Assembly (NCBI RefSeq): GCF_029968095.1
Contig: NZ_JASCIR010000016.1
Coordinates: 87,689-151,688, forward strand
DNA length: 64,000 nt
From: Streptomyces solicavernae
GTDB lineage: Bacteria; Actinomycetota; Actinomycetes; Streptomycetales; Streptomycetaceae
Direction: 5' to 3'
The notes beneath the pieces were generated by a model. The model saw only the letters and a list, made by a program, of their open reading frames with translations, was not told where the DNA came from and ran no database searches. Positions 24,872-32,747 of the stretch are shown here, one piece after another; within the stretch, counting starts at the first letter, position 1, and each line of letters opens with the position of its first letter. The position numbers were made by a program, and so were the translations under genes.

Positions 24872-26084
24872 ATCCACTCCTCGTTCCGTGCCGCTGCCTG
24901 CTTCGTACGGCATCTCGTACGCGATGTCGCAGTCGATGTCGCAGTCGATGTCGTGCGTGACGTCGTACGCGCTGCAGGCCTACCACTCCCATAACGAGCG
25001 GGAGTTCCGCAGGGGTCGGGAGGGGGACGTTCGCGTTCAGATTCTCGGGGGCCACCCTATGCGACCTGCTGTCCGCGGCATCCGAATCGCCGCGCGCGTC
25101 CACGGCGTCGGGCACGGAGGCGTACGTCTCGCGTTGCTCCAGCTCGCTCCAGTGGTCGACGGGCCAGGCGATGACCTTGGCGGTGCCGACGACCTGGTCC
25201 TGGGAGACGGTGCCCTGGTAGGGGCTGTCGAGGTGGTAGCGGGAGTCGGCGGAGTCGGAGCGGTGGTCGCCCATCACGAAGATGCGGCCTTCGGGGACCT
25301 TGACGTCGAAGGTGCGCTGGGAGGGTTGGTTGATGTCGTCGGGGTGCAGGTAGGGCTCGTTGAGGGCGACGCCGTTGACGGTGACGCGGCCGTCCTGGCC
25401 ACAGCACTTGACGCGGTCCCCGCCGACGGCGACGACGCGTTTGATGAGGTCCTGCTCGTCGGCGGAGGGCAGCAGGCCGATGAAGGTGAGCGCCTGTTTG
25501 AACTGTTTGACGCCGATGGGGTCGTCGGCCGTCTGAGGCTGCTGTTCGGCGCGCAGCCAGCCGCCCGGGTCCTGGAAGACGACGACGTCGCCGCGCTGGG
25601 GTTCGGCGCCGAACCAGGGAGTGAGCTTGTCGACGAGGACACGGTCGCCGATCTTGATCGTCTGCTCCATGGAGCCGGACGGGATGACGAAGGCCTGGAC
25701 GAGGAACGTCTTCAGGACGAGGGCGATGAGGACGGCGACGCCCAGCAGGAGGGGTATCTCCTTGATCGCGGAGCGCCTCCTGCGGCGTTTGACCTTACGG
25801 GCCAGCTTGCGGCGCTCGGCCCGGCCGGCGCGGGGCGGGGCAGCGGGCTCGTCGCTGGGGCGGCCGGAGTCGCTGGGGCCGGAGCCGGTAGGGCCGGAGT
25901 CGCTGGGGCCGGAGCCGGTAGGTCCGGAGCCGGCGCCGTGGGTTCCGGTTGGGCGGGTGCCGCCATGGGTGTCGGCGGCCTGCGTTCCGGTGGGCGGCGT
26001 TCCGGTGGGCGGCGTTCCGGTGTCCGCGCGGCCGGTGCCTTTCGGCAGGCCTTGGCCGCCTTTCGGTTTGCCGCGCCTACCCAT
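24819..26084 (-). CDS. sipX: Type I signal peptidase (SipX position)
   Basis: 421 residues. The N-terminal 100 residues are low-complexity (PTGTPPTG and SGPTGSGPSDSG repeats). Then come the membrane span (LLLGVAVLIALVLKTFLVQAF), the catalytic serine in VIPSGSMEQTI and the lysine in DLIKRVVAVGGD. The last 60 residues are odd: after PAELPLVMGVVGL comes an Arg/His-rich stretch (RHRLRHRLRH) from a 12-bp DNA repeat at 24920-24955, and the frame runs 53 bases into sipY. The true stop may be as drawn; a frameshift is possible. The ATG overlaps the sipW stop by 8 bases. Confidence 0.88.
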   Translation of the reverse strand: MGRRGKPKGGQGLPKGTGRADTGTPPTGTPPTGTQAADTHGGTRPTGTHGAGSGPTGSGPSDSGPTGSGPSDSGRPSDEPAAPPRAGRAERRKLARKVKRRRRRSAIKEIPLLLGVAVLIALVLKTFLVQAFVIPSGSMEQTIKIGDRVLVDKLTPWFGAEPQRGDVVVFQDPGGWLRAEQQPQTADDPIGVKQFKQALTFIGLLPSADEQDLIKRVVAVGGDRVKCCGQDGRVTVNGVALNEPYLHPDDINQPSQRTFDVKVPEGRIFVMGDHRSDSADSRYHLDSPYQGTVSQDQVVGTAKVIAWPVDHWSELEQRETYASVPDAVDARGDSDAADSRSHRVAPENLNANVPLPTPAELPLVMGVVGLQRVRRHARHRLRHRLRHRVRDAVRSRQRHGTRSGCGGFGRRRTIRTRRTRG

Positions 26085-26775
26085 GGGCGCCGCCCGGCTC
26101 CGGCACCTTCGCGAAGACGTCGGGCCGCCCGAGGGCGCCGGACCGGTCGAGAGGCAGCCCTATCCAGTCGGCGCGCCCGATCACGGTGTCGACGGGGACC
26201 ATGCCGCCGCCGGGTGAGCCGAGGTGGTCGCGGGAGTCGCTGGAGTCGCTGCGGTGGTCGCCGAGGACGAACAGCGTGCCCTCGGGCACCACCACGTCGA
26301 ACGGCACCGAGGACGGCGCGTCCCCCGGAAACAGATAAGGCTCGTCCACCGGCTCCCCGTTCACCTCGATCCGCCCCTGCCCGCCGCCCCGCTTGCCGCG
26401 GCAGGTCACCCGGTCACCGCCGACGCCCACCACCCGCTTGATGTAGTCCGAGTCGCCGAAGTAGCCGCTGCCGTCGAAGACGACGACATCCCCGCGCTGC
26501 GGCCCGGAACCGAAACGGTACGCCAACTTGTTCACCAGGACACGGTCGCCGGTGCTCAGGGTCGGCTCCATGGAGCCGCTGGGGATGAGGAACGGCTGCA
26601 GTACGAAGGTGCTGACGAGCAGCAGGAACACCAGGCAGAGCGCGAGGAGTACTCCGGCCCGCCGCCAACGGCGGCCGGAGACAGCAGCGGAGCGCGCCCC
26701 CTCCTCCTCCCGCTCGGCGTCGGCGGGTTGGGAGGAGCGGTCGCGCTCCGCATGCTGTGCTGCTTCGGTGTCCAT
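26077..26775 (-). CDS. sipW: Type I signal peptidase (SipW position)
   Basis: 232 residues. The acidic cytoplasmic leader is followed by one membrane span (AGVLLALCLVFLLLVSTFVLQPF), the catalytic serine in LIPSGSMEPTL and the lysine in YIKRVVGVGGD. GDHRSDSSDSRDH is the conserved late box. There is no C-terminal span, unlike the sipY and sipZ products. It is first of the four tandem signal peptidase genes and follows rplS by 65 bases containing a hairpin. The tandem cluster behind rplS is typical of Streptomyces. Confidence 0.93.
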   Translation of the reverse strand: MDTEAAQHAERDRSSQPADAEREEEGARSAAVSGRRWRRAGVLLALCLVFLLLVSTFVLQPFLIPSGSMEPTLSTGDRVLVNKLAYRFGSGPQRGDVVVFDGSGYFGDSDYIKRVVGVGGDRVTCRGKRGGGQGRIEVNGEPVDEPYLFPGDAPSSVPFDVVVPEGTLFVLGDHRSDSSDSRDHLGSPGGGMVPVDTVIGRADWIGLPLDRSGALGRPDVFAKVPEPGGAHG

Positions 26776-26809
26776 CGGGGTCAGAGCCTATCCGGCCGGC
26801 CCCGAGGCG

Positions 26810-26831
26810 CCGGATCCGCGTAGGGATCCGG
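26810..26831 (-). terminator. Short hairpin between rplS and sipW
   Basis: Perfect 8-bp inverted repeat CCGGATCC / GGATCCGG with loop GCGTAG. It is weak and has no T tract, so it may attenuate transcription into the sip genes or be a processing site. Confidence 0.4.
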
Positions 26832-26840
26832 GGCGCGAGA

Positions 26841-27191
26841 TCAGTTCTCGCGCTTCTCCTTGATCTTCGCGGCCTTGCCGCGCAGCTCACGGAGGTAGTA
26901 CAGCTTGGCGCGACGCACGTCACCCCTGGTGACGAGCTCGATCTTCTCGACGATCGGGGTGTGCACCGGGAAGGTGCGCTCGACGCCGACGGAGAACGAG
27001 ACCTTGCGGACCGTGAAGGTCTCGCTGATGCCCGCGCCCTGGCGGCGGATGACTACGCCCTTGAACTGCTGCACACGGGAGCGGTTGCCCTCGATGACGC
27101 GCACGTGGACGTTGACGGTGTCGCCCGGGCGGAAGGCGGGGACGTCGCTGCGCAGCGACGCGGCGTCGACGGTGTCGAGCAGGTGAGACAT
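26841..27191 (-). CDS. rplS: 50S ribosomal protein L19
   Basis: 116 residues, standard length. MSHLLDTVDAASLRSDVPAFRPGDTVNVHVRV, the conserved RVQQFKGVVIRRQGAGISETFTVRK and the C-terminal RRAKLYYLRELRGKAAKIKEKR are all L19. It sits at the interface of the two ribosomal subunits. It lies downstream of trmD as in most bacteria, giving the order rpsP-khpA-rimM-trmD-rplS. Confidence 0.97.
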   Translation of the reverse strand: MSHLLDTVDAASLRSDVPAFRPGDTVNVHVRVIEGNRSRVQQFKGVVIRRQGAGISETFTVRKVSFSVGVERTFPVHTPIVEKIELVTRGDVRRAKLYYLRELRGKAAKIKEKREN

Positions 27192-27323
27192 GTTCGTCTG
27201 CTTTCTTCACCGATGCCACAGGTCATCGGCGGGAGGATACGAGGTGAGTTTCGGTAGCTGATTACATCGGGCCGACGGCGGTCCCCCTGTGGCAGGGGCG
27301 CAGGCTGGACGTACAGCAGCGGC

Positions 27324-28145
27324 CTATTCTTCCACGGCGTCGGGCGTTGGCCCAAATCGCCCGTCGGGGCCGGGGGCCCAGCCCAGGATCGAGAGCATTT
27401 CGCGGTCCTTCTTGTCGAAGGCCTTGGGGTCGGTGCGCTCGATGAGGTCGGGGCGGTTGCGCGTGGTGCGGCGCAGCGCCTCGTCGCGGCGCCAGCGGGC
27501 GATCTTGCCGTGGTGGCCGCTGAGCAGCACCTCGGGGATGTCCCGGCCGCGCCACTCGGGGGGCTTGGTGTAGACGGGCCCTTCGAGGAGGTTGGCCATG
27601 GCGCCGGGCGCGAAGGAGTCGTCCTGGTGGGAGGCGGCGTTGCCGAGGACGCCGGGCAGGAGGCGGGCGACGGCCTCGGTGACGACGAGTACGGCGGCTT
27701 CGCCCCCGGCGAGGACGTAGTCGCCGATGGAGACCTCGTACACGGGCATGCGGGTCGCGTACTCGTCGATGACGCGGCGGTCGATGCCTTCGTAGCGGGC
27801 GGGCGTGAAGATCAGCCAGGGCCGCTCGGAGAGTTCGACGGCGAGTTCCTGGGTGAAGGGCCGTCCGCTGGGGGTGGGCACGACGAGTACGGGGCCGTGC
27901 GCGCCGTTGTCGTAGCCGTCGGCGAGCGCGTCATCGAGGCAGTCGCCCCAGGGCTCGGTCTTCATGACCATGCCGGGTCCGCCGCCGTAGGGGGTGTCGT
28001 CGACGGTGTTGTGGCGGTCGTACGTCCACTGCCGCAAGTCGTGCACATGGACGTCGAGTTGGCCGCGGGCGCGGGCCTTGCCGACGAGGGAGACGTTCAG
28101 CGGTTCGAGATACTCGGGGAAGATCGTGACGACGTCGAGGCGCAT
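27324..28145 (-). CDS. trmD: tRNA (guanine37-N1)-methyltransferase
   Basis: 273 residues. The SPOUT-fold motifs are clear: DVVTIFPEYLEPL at the start, TPYGGGPGMVMK, the knot region YEGIDRRVIDEYATRMPVYEVSIGDYVLAGGE, and HHGKIARWRR with the catalytic-site Asp region. It methylates N1 of G37 in tRNAs reading CNN codons and so prevents frameshifting. ATG 28145 overlaps the rimM stop by one base (TAATG). Confidence 0.97.
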   Translation of the reverse strand: MRLDVVTIFPEYLEPLNVSLVGKARARGQLDVHVHDLRQWTYDRHNTVDDTPYGGGPGMVMKTEPWGDCLDDALADGYDNGAHGPVLVVPTPSGRPFTQELAVELSERPWLIFTPARYEGIDRRVIDEYATRMPVYEVSIGDYVLAGGEAAVLVVTEAVARLLPGVLGNAASHQDDSFAPGAMANLLEGPVYTKPPEWRGRDIPEVLLSGHHGKIARWRRDEALRRTTRNRPDLIERTDPKAFDKKDREMLSILGWAPGPDGRFGPTPDAVEE

Positions 28146-28720
28146 TACGAGTCCTCGCGGTCCTCGCGCGTGGAGGCGCTGTGTCCATCAGCGACTTCGT
28201 CGCGGGCGGCGCGGTCGTCGATGAGTCCGGGCGGCGGGTCGATGGTGGCGCGCTGCTCTTCGAGGTCGATCTCGGTGACGATCTCCTCGACGAACGGGAC
28301 CATGACCTCGGTGCCGTCGGGGCGTTCGACGATGAACAGGTCCTGCGAGGCGAGGTGGGAGATCTCGGTGATCCGGCCGACCTCCTGGCCGTCGACGGTG
28401 ACCACGTCCAGGTCCATCAGCTGGTGGTCGTAGTACTCGTCCTCGCCCTCGGGGCGTTCCTCGGGGTCTACGTCGGCGATGAGCAGGGTGTTGCGGAGGG
28501 CCTCGGCGCCGTTGCGGTCGCGTACGCCCTCGAAGCGCAGCAGCAGGCGTCCGCTGTGCACGCGGCCGGCGGCGATGGTGAGGGGCCCGGTGGCGGCCGG
28601 GTCGGTGGCGAGTACGGCTCCGGGGGCGAGGCGCAGCTCGGGTTCGTCGGTGCGGACCTCGACGGTGACCTCGCCCTTGATGCCGTGGGCGCGGCCGATG
28701 CGTCCCACTACCAACTGCAC
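28145..28720 (-). CDS. rimM: Ribosome maturation factor RimM
   Basis: 191 residues from GTG 28720, with AGGAG upstream at good spacing; the product begins MQLVVGRIGRAHGIKGEV, as expected. The N-terminal RimM domain ends around residue 85. The C-terminal PRC-barrel contains YYDHQLMDLDVVTVDGQEVG and EVMVPFVEEIVTEID. It assists assembly of the 30S head near S19. The C-terminal 30 residues are acidic and variable. A strong hairpin lies just upstream. Confidence 0.94.
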   Translation of the reverse strand: MQLVVGRIGRAHGIKGEVTVEVRTDEPELRLAPGAVLATDPAATGPLTIAAGRVHSGRLLLRFEGVRDRNGAEALRNTLLIADVDPEERPEGEDEYYDHQLMDLDVVTVDGQEVGRITEISHLASQDLFIVERPDGTEVMVPFVEEIVTEIDLEEQRATIDPPPGLIDDRAARDEVADGHSASTREDREDS

Positions 28721-28743
28721 GTTGCGTTCTCCTTCGTACGACG

Positions 28744-28780
28744 ACGGGCCGGGGCGGGCCTGAAGCCCTCCCCGGCCCGT
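28744..28780 (-). terminator. Strong hairpin between khpA and rimM (attenuator)
   Basis: An 11-bp perfect stem, ACGGGCCGGGG / CCCCGGCCCGT, continues through one mismatch into GGGC/GCCC around a 5-base loop. Because the operon clearly continues downstream, partial termination is the likely use. Confidence 0.6.
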
Positions 28781-28799
28781 GCCGGTATTGCCTGGTGGT

Positions 28800-29039
28800 T
28801 CAGCGAACCTGGTCGACGTCGACGAGGTCGACGCGGACTCCACGGCCGCCGATGGCCCCTACGACGGTGCGCAGGGCGCGCGCGGTGCGGCCGTTGCGGC
28901 CGATCACCTTGCCGAGGTCGTCGGGGTGGACCCGGACCTCCAGGACGCGCCCGCGGCGCAGGTTGCGGGAGGCGACCTGCACGTCGTCGGGGTTGTCGAC
29001 GATGCCCTTCACGAGGTGCTCGAGAGCCTCCTCGAGCAT
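28800..29039 (-). CDS. khpA: KH-domain RNA-binding protein KhpA
   Basis: 79 residues: MLEEALEHLVKGIVDNPDDV, then the KH core KVIGRNGRTARALRTVVG with the GxxG loop (GRNG), and a short VRVDLVDVDQ end. KhpA pairs with KhpB/EloR in Gram-positive bacteria to bind many small RNAs and affect cell elongation; the partner is not in this window. It starts 2 bases after the rpsP stop, so the genes are co-transcribed. Confidence 0.93.
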   Translation of the reverse strand: MLEEALEHLVKGIVDNPDDVQVASRNLRRGRVLEVRVHPDDLGKVIGRNGRTARALRTVVGAIGGRGVRVDLVDVDQVR

Positions 29040-29041
29040 GC

Positions 29042-29467
29042 TCAGGCCTCGGTCGACTCGGCCGCGGACTCAGCCGGAGCGTCGTCCTTCTTCTCGGCCT
29101 TCTTCTTCTGCGTGATGGCCTCGCCCTTGGGCTCGTCCTCGGCGCCGACGGCCTCGAAGGTGGGGCGCGCGGCCTTCGGCTCCGGCTGCAGCAGCGGGGC
29201 CGGGGCGGGCTCGCCCTTGTACTTCTGCCAGTCGCCGGTCTTCTTCAGGATGGCGAGCACGGGCTCGGTCGGCTGCGCGCCGACACCCAGCCAGTAGGCG
29301 ACGCGGTCGGCGTCGACCTCGATGCGCGAGGGGTTCTGCACCGGGTGGTACAGGCCGATCTCCTCGATGGCCCGGCCGTCACGGCGGGTGCGGGAGTCGG
29401 CGACGATGATGCGGTAGTGAGGCGAACGGATCTTGCCCAGACGCTTCAGCTTGATCTTGACTGCCAC
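29042..29467 (-). CDS. rpsP: 30S ribosomal protein S16
   Basis: 141 residues from GTG 29467. The S16 domain is the first 80 residues: VKIKLKRLGKIRSPHYRIIVAD, RRDGRAIEEIGLYHP, and DRVAYWLGVGAQPTEPV. A C-terminal extension of about 55 residues, rich in Ala, Glu, Lys and Pro, is typical of actinobacterial S16. It is the first gene of the rpsP-khpA-rimM-trmD-rplS group. Confidence 0.96.
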   Translation of the reverse strand: MAVKIKLKRLGKIRSPHYRIIVADSRTRRDGRAIEEIGLYHPVQNPSRIEVDADRVAYWLGVGAQPTEPVLAILKKTGDWQKYKGEPAPAPLLQPEPKAARPTFEAVGAEDEPKGEAITQKKKAEKKDDAPAESAAESTEA

Positions 29468-29648
29468 GGGAGTGGTGTCTCCTGGTCTTGACGGGGGTGG
29501 GCACAACGAAGATGCCGCGTGGGGTTGCGGTACTCGAATGCCCGATGGACGCGTCAGCCGGAGGAGAGAGGGGTCCTGTGCGGCTGTCGAGTACAGCTGG
29601 CAATTGTGCCATACCTCGCGGGGGCGGGGGTAAGGGGCTGAGGCCGCG

Positions 29649-29692
29649 GGGGCTCCGGCCCCGCACCCCTGCTCCTCGAACGCCGGAGGGGC
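29649..29692. repeat. Streptomyces intergenic repeat element, copy A
   Basis: The segment reading ggggctccggccccgcaccc, ctgctcctcgaacgccgg and aggggc matches, with a few changes, the reverse complement of the element at 41903-41953. It lies downstream of the SprT-like gene. Elements of this family are common between Streptomyces genes. Confidence 0.6.
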
Positions 29693-29707
29693 CGGCTCTG
29701 GGCCGGA

Positions 29708-30298
29708 TTACGCCGCGCCCACGACCTCCGGGATACGGAACGGCTTGCCGCAGCCGCCGCACATGATGGGGGCCTGGGCGAGGACCGAGGGGACCACGCG
29801 GACGTTGCGACCGCAGTCGCAGACCGCCTTGACGCGGACGCCGCCGCCGGACGAGCCGTGGCGCGCGGCGGGGCCGCGGAAGCTGCGGGCGGTGTCGTGG
29901 GCGGTGGCCGCGGTGTGGGCCTTGAGGGCGCGGTGGAGGCGTTCGATCGTCGCGCGGTACCGCTTTCTGGCCTCCGGGTTGAGCGTGACCAGGGAGAAGC
30001 CGCTGCTGGGGTGCGGCTCCTCGGGGTGGTCGAGGCCCAGTTCCTCGGCGATCGCGAGGAAGCGGCGGTTGTGGTAGCGGCCGGCGCGTGAGGTGTCGCG
30101 GACGCCGCGGGCGGCGGCGATGCCGTGGACGGCCTCGTGCAGCAGGCGCTCGAAGGAGAGCTCGGCGCCGCAGGCGGACGAGGACTCTCCGATCAGGGAC
30201 TCGGGCGCGGCAAGGCTCGGCAGCTCGGGGTGGTGCCGCTGAATGTCGGCCCACGCCTGCGCCAGCTCTGCGGCGAGTACAGGTGGTGTCGTGCTCAC
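29708..30298 (-). CDS. SprT-like putative zinc protein
   Basis: 196 residues. A possible metalloprotease motif HEAVH lies around residues 53-57, followed by GRYHNRRF with a third possible metal-binding histidine, as in SprT/Spartan-like proteins. The C-terminal 50 residues carry two paired cysteines (CDCGRNVRV and CGGCGKPF) that look like a zinc ribbon, again as in SprT. It is conserved in Streptomyces next to ftsH2/ffh; its function is unknown. There is no signal peptide, so it is cytoplasmic. Confidence in the protease call is moderate because overall similarity to SprT is low. Confidence 0.75.
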   Translation of the reverse strand: MSTTPPVLAAELAQAWADIQRHHPELPSLAAPESLIGESSSACGAELSFERLLHEAVHGIAAARGVRDTSRAGRYHNRRFLAIAEELGLDHPEEPHPSSGFSLVTLNPEARKRYRATIERLHRALKAHTAATAHDTARSFRGPAARHGSSGGGVRVKAVCDCGRNVRVVPSVLAQAPIMCGGCGKPFRIPEVVGAA

Positions 30299-30539
30299 GT
30301 CGTGACAACGAGCCGGGGGCCCCTGGTGTTCCTATTCCGGGGCATCCCAAATATTTTGCACGTACCAGTCAGTCGCCGCTGATGCGTCCTGACGCGGGCG
30401 GGTGCGCCGATCTGCGCCGATCCTTGGCGGAACACGCACAGCTCGCACCAAGGTGCTGCTTAGCGGCACGTACGTCGCAGGACGGCCGGGTCCGTTCCGA
30501 TGCGTAGGCGGCCCACGCGGCGCAGGAGACCGTACCGCG
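30299..30539. other. Intergenic region between the SprT-like gene and ftsH2
   Basis: No gene is seen. Around 30347-30360 a short AT-rich stretch (aaatattttgcac) stands out and may hold the promoter of the SprT-like gene, but I cannot define -35 and -10 boxes with confidence. Confidence 0.4.
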
Positions 30540-32498
30540 TCAGTCTGTGTCCTTGGTCAGGCGGGTGATGCCGGCCGCGCGGTAGGCGTCGGCCTCCTGC
30601 AGGGTCTCGTTGGCGAGCAGGGCCTCCGCGAGGGCGTCCAGCTGGTGGCGGTGGTCGCGGAGTTGGCGGCAGGCGCTCTCGTAGCACTCGTCGACGATGC
30701 GGCGCATCTCGCCGTCGATGGCGTCGAGGGTGCCGGGTGCGGCGGCGAGGCCGTAGGCCTGCTGGGCGTCGCCGGGGAGGGCGGAGAGGCGGCCGACGCG
30801 TTCGCTCATGCCCCAGCGGCCGACCATGCCGCGGACGATGCTGGTGACCTGTTCGAGGTCGTTCTCGGCACCGGTGGTGATGACGCCGAAGACGACCTGC
30901 TCGGCCGCCATGCCGCCGAGGGCGCCGATGATGCGGCCCCGCAGGTACTCCTCCGTATAAGCATATTTATCGGCCTCGGGTGTGGACAACGTGACGCCGA
31001 GGGCGCGGCCCCGAGGCACGATGGTGATCTTGCGGACGGGGTCGGCGCCGGGCTGCAGCATCCCGAGCAGGGCGTGCCCGGACTCGTGGTAGGCGGTGCG
31101 GCGGCGCTCCTCCTCGGGCATCACCAGGGGGCGTTCGGCGCCGAGTTGGACCTTTTCCAGGGCGTCGGAGAGGTCGCTCTCGGTGACTTGGGACTGTTGG
31201 CGTTTGACGGCGAGGAGGGCGGATTCATTGGCGAGGTTGGCGAGTTCGGCGCCGGTCATGCCGGGGGTGGTACGGGCGACCTGGGCGAGGTCGACGTCGG
31301 GGGCGAGCGGGATGTCCCGGGTGTGGATGCGCAGGATGGCCTCGCGGCCCCTGCGGTCGGGCGGGCTGACGGTGACGGTGCGGTCGAAGCGGCCCGGGCG
31401 GGTGAGGGCGGGGTCGAGGACGTCGGCGCGGTTGGTGGCGGCGATGACGACGACACCCTCGGAGCCGGTGAAGCCGTCCATCTCGGTGAGGATCTGGTTG
31501 AGGGTCTGCTCACGCTCGTCGTGGCCGCCCATGGCGGAGCCGCCGCCGCGGGCCCGGCCGATGGTGTCGATCTCGTCGATGAAGATGATCGCCGGGGCGA
31601 CCTTGCGGGCCTCTGCGAAGAGTTCCCGCACGCGAGATGCGCCGACGCCGACGATCATCTCGATGAACTCGGAGGCGGAGGCCGAGAAGAAGGGCACGCC
31701 CGCCTCACCCGCGACGGCCCGGGCGAGCAGGGTCTTGCCGGTGCCGGGCAGGCCTGCGAGGAGGACGCCGCCGGGCATGCGGGCGCCCATCTTCCGGTAG
31801 CTGTCGGGGTTCTTGAGGAAGTCGACGACGTCGTTGAGCTCGCCCTCGACCTCGTCGATGCCCGCGACATCCGCGAACGTGGTGCGCTTGTGCGGCTCCA
31901 GCTCGACCGGTTTCGGCGGCTGTTTACGGCCGAGCATGCCGCCCGCGCCGCCGCCCAGGCCGGCCGCCATCCGCCGGGCCATGAACACCCAGAGTCCTAC
32001 GAGCAGCAGGATCGGCAGGAGGGAGAGGAGCACGTTGGTGAGGAGGCTGGGCTCCTTGTAGACGGGCTCGGCGGTGACGGTGACCTTCGCCTTGGTGAGC
32101 TCGTCCCACAGCTGGTCGTCCGCGAAGCTCGGGCGTTGGGTGGAGAACTTGTCGTACGTGCCCTTCTCGCCCTCGGGCGCGTCCACCGCCTTCTTCAGGT
32201 CGCCCTGGATCTGGTCGCCCTTGGCGTAGATCTTGGAGACGTTGCCGGCCGTGACCTGCCGGCTGAACTCGGTGTACGAGATCTTGGTGGGCGGCTCGTC
32301 CCCGAAGAGGGACAGCAGCAGGTTGGTGAGGAGAAAGACGAGCAGCGCGGTCCAGATCAGGCCGCGCCAGCTCACCTTCTTCTTCGGTGGCGGGGGCGGA
32401 GGTGCGCCCTCGGAGCGCCACGGCTGGTCGGTCCGGTCGCGGGGAGGCACGGGGCTGGTCACGCTGGCCATTATTGGCGGAGGGGACTTACCGGGCAT
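30540..32498 (-). CDS. ftsH2: ATP-dependent zinc metalloprotease FtsH, second paralogue type
   Basis: 652 residues from ATG 32498. The frame continues upstream to 32642, but that part is repeat-rich and lacks similarity. Two membrane spans flank an outside domain (LIWTALLVFLLTNLLLSLFG and LLTNVLLSLLPILLLVGLWVF). AAA+ motifs are GLPGTGKT near residue 250, IIFIDEID, and the second region GRFDRTV. The zinc site is HESGH near residue 470, with the third ligand in TGAENDLEQ. Its close link to ffh suggests turnover of membrane or stalled secretion proteins. One patch (30957-30971) has five A/T-ending codons in a row. Confidence 0.93.
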   Translation of the reverse strand: MPGKSPPPIMASVTSPVPPRDRTDQPWRSEGAPPPPPPKKKVSWRGLIWTALLVFLLTNLLLSLFGDEPPTKISYTEFSRQVTAGNVSKIYAKGDQIQGDLKKAVDAPEGEKGTYDKFSTQRPSFADDQLWDELTKAKVTVTAEPVYKEPSLLTNVLLSLLPILLLVGLWVFMARRMAAGLGGGAGGMLGRKQPPKPVELEPHKRTTFADVAGIDEVEGELNDVVDFLKNPDSYRKMGARMPGGVLLAGLPGTGKTLLARAVAGEAGVPFFSASASEFIEMIVGVGASRVRELFAEARKVAPAIIFIDEIDTIGRARGGGSAMGGHDEREQTLNQILTEMDGFTGSEGVVVIAATNRADVLDPALTRPGRFDRTVTVSPPDRRGREAILRIHTRDIPLAPDVDLAQVARTTPGMTGAELANLANESALLAVKRQQSQVTESDLSDALEKVQLGAERPLVMPEEERRRTAYHESGHALLGMLQPGADPVRKITIVPRGRALGVTLSTPEADKYAYTEEYLRGRIIGALGGMAAEQVVFGVITTGAENDLEQVTSIVRGMVGRWGMSERVGRLSALPGDAQQAYGLAAAPGTLDAIDGEMRRIVDECYESACRQLRDHRHQLDALAEALLANETLQEADAYRAAGITRLTKDTD

Positions 32499-32540
32499 GT
32501 CGAGCTTTCCGCCCGCAGGGGTCGGGGTTCCGGGATTGCG

Positions 32541-32572
32541 GGGATTCGGGGTTTCCGGGATTCGGGGTTTCC
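32541..32572. repeat. Two exact 16-bp tandem repeats in the ftsH2 leader
   Basis: gggattcggggtttcc occurs twice back to back (32541-32556, 32557-32572) with degenerate partial copies on both sides, 43 bases upstream of the chosen ftsH2 start. It supports treating this part as untranslated leader. Confidence 0.7.
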
Positions 32573-32690
32573 GGGTTCCCGGCCGGTGTCGCGCTTCGGC
32601 CGAGGAGAGCACCGGGCTGCTCACCAGCCATCTGCTGCTCACCCGCTGGACCGGGCCGAGACGGGTGCCCGGCCCCGTACGTACGACAGA

Positions 32691-32720
32691 GTCCGGGCCG
32701 CCCGTGAAGGCGGCCCGGAC
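32691..32720 (-). terminator. Hairpin terminator after ffh
   Basis: Perfect 12-bp inverted repeat GTCCGGGCCGCC / GGCGGCCCGGAC with loop CGTGAA, 28 bases past the ffh stop. Confidence 0.7.
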
Positions 32721-32747
32721 CCCGGAGACGTACGGACGGAAGAGGGA

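Noticed and set aside
30981..30989. TTGTCCACA (Streptomyces DnaA-box consensus) within ftsH2
   Set aside because: A single box inside a coding region; one chance hit of this kind is unremarkable.
32499..32642. Longer N-terminus for FtsH2
   Set aside because: The stretch consists of tandem 16-bp repeats and Pro/Arg-rich residues without similarity, and ATG 32498 has GGAAAG upstream.
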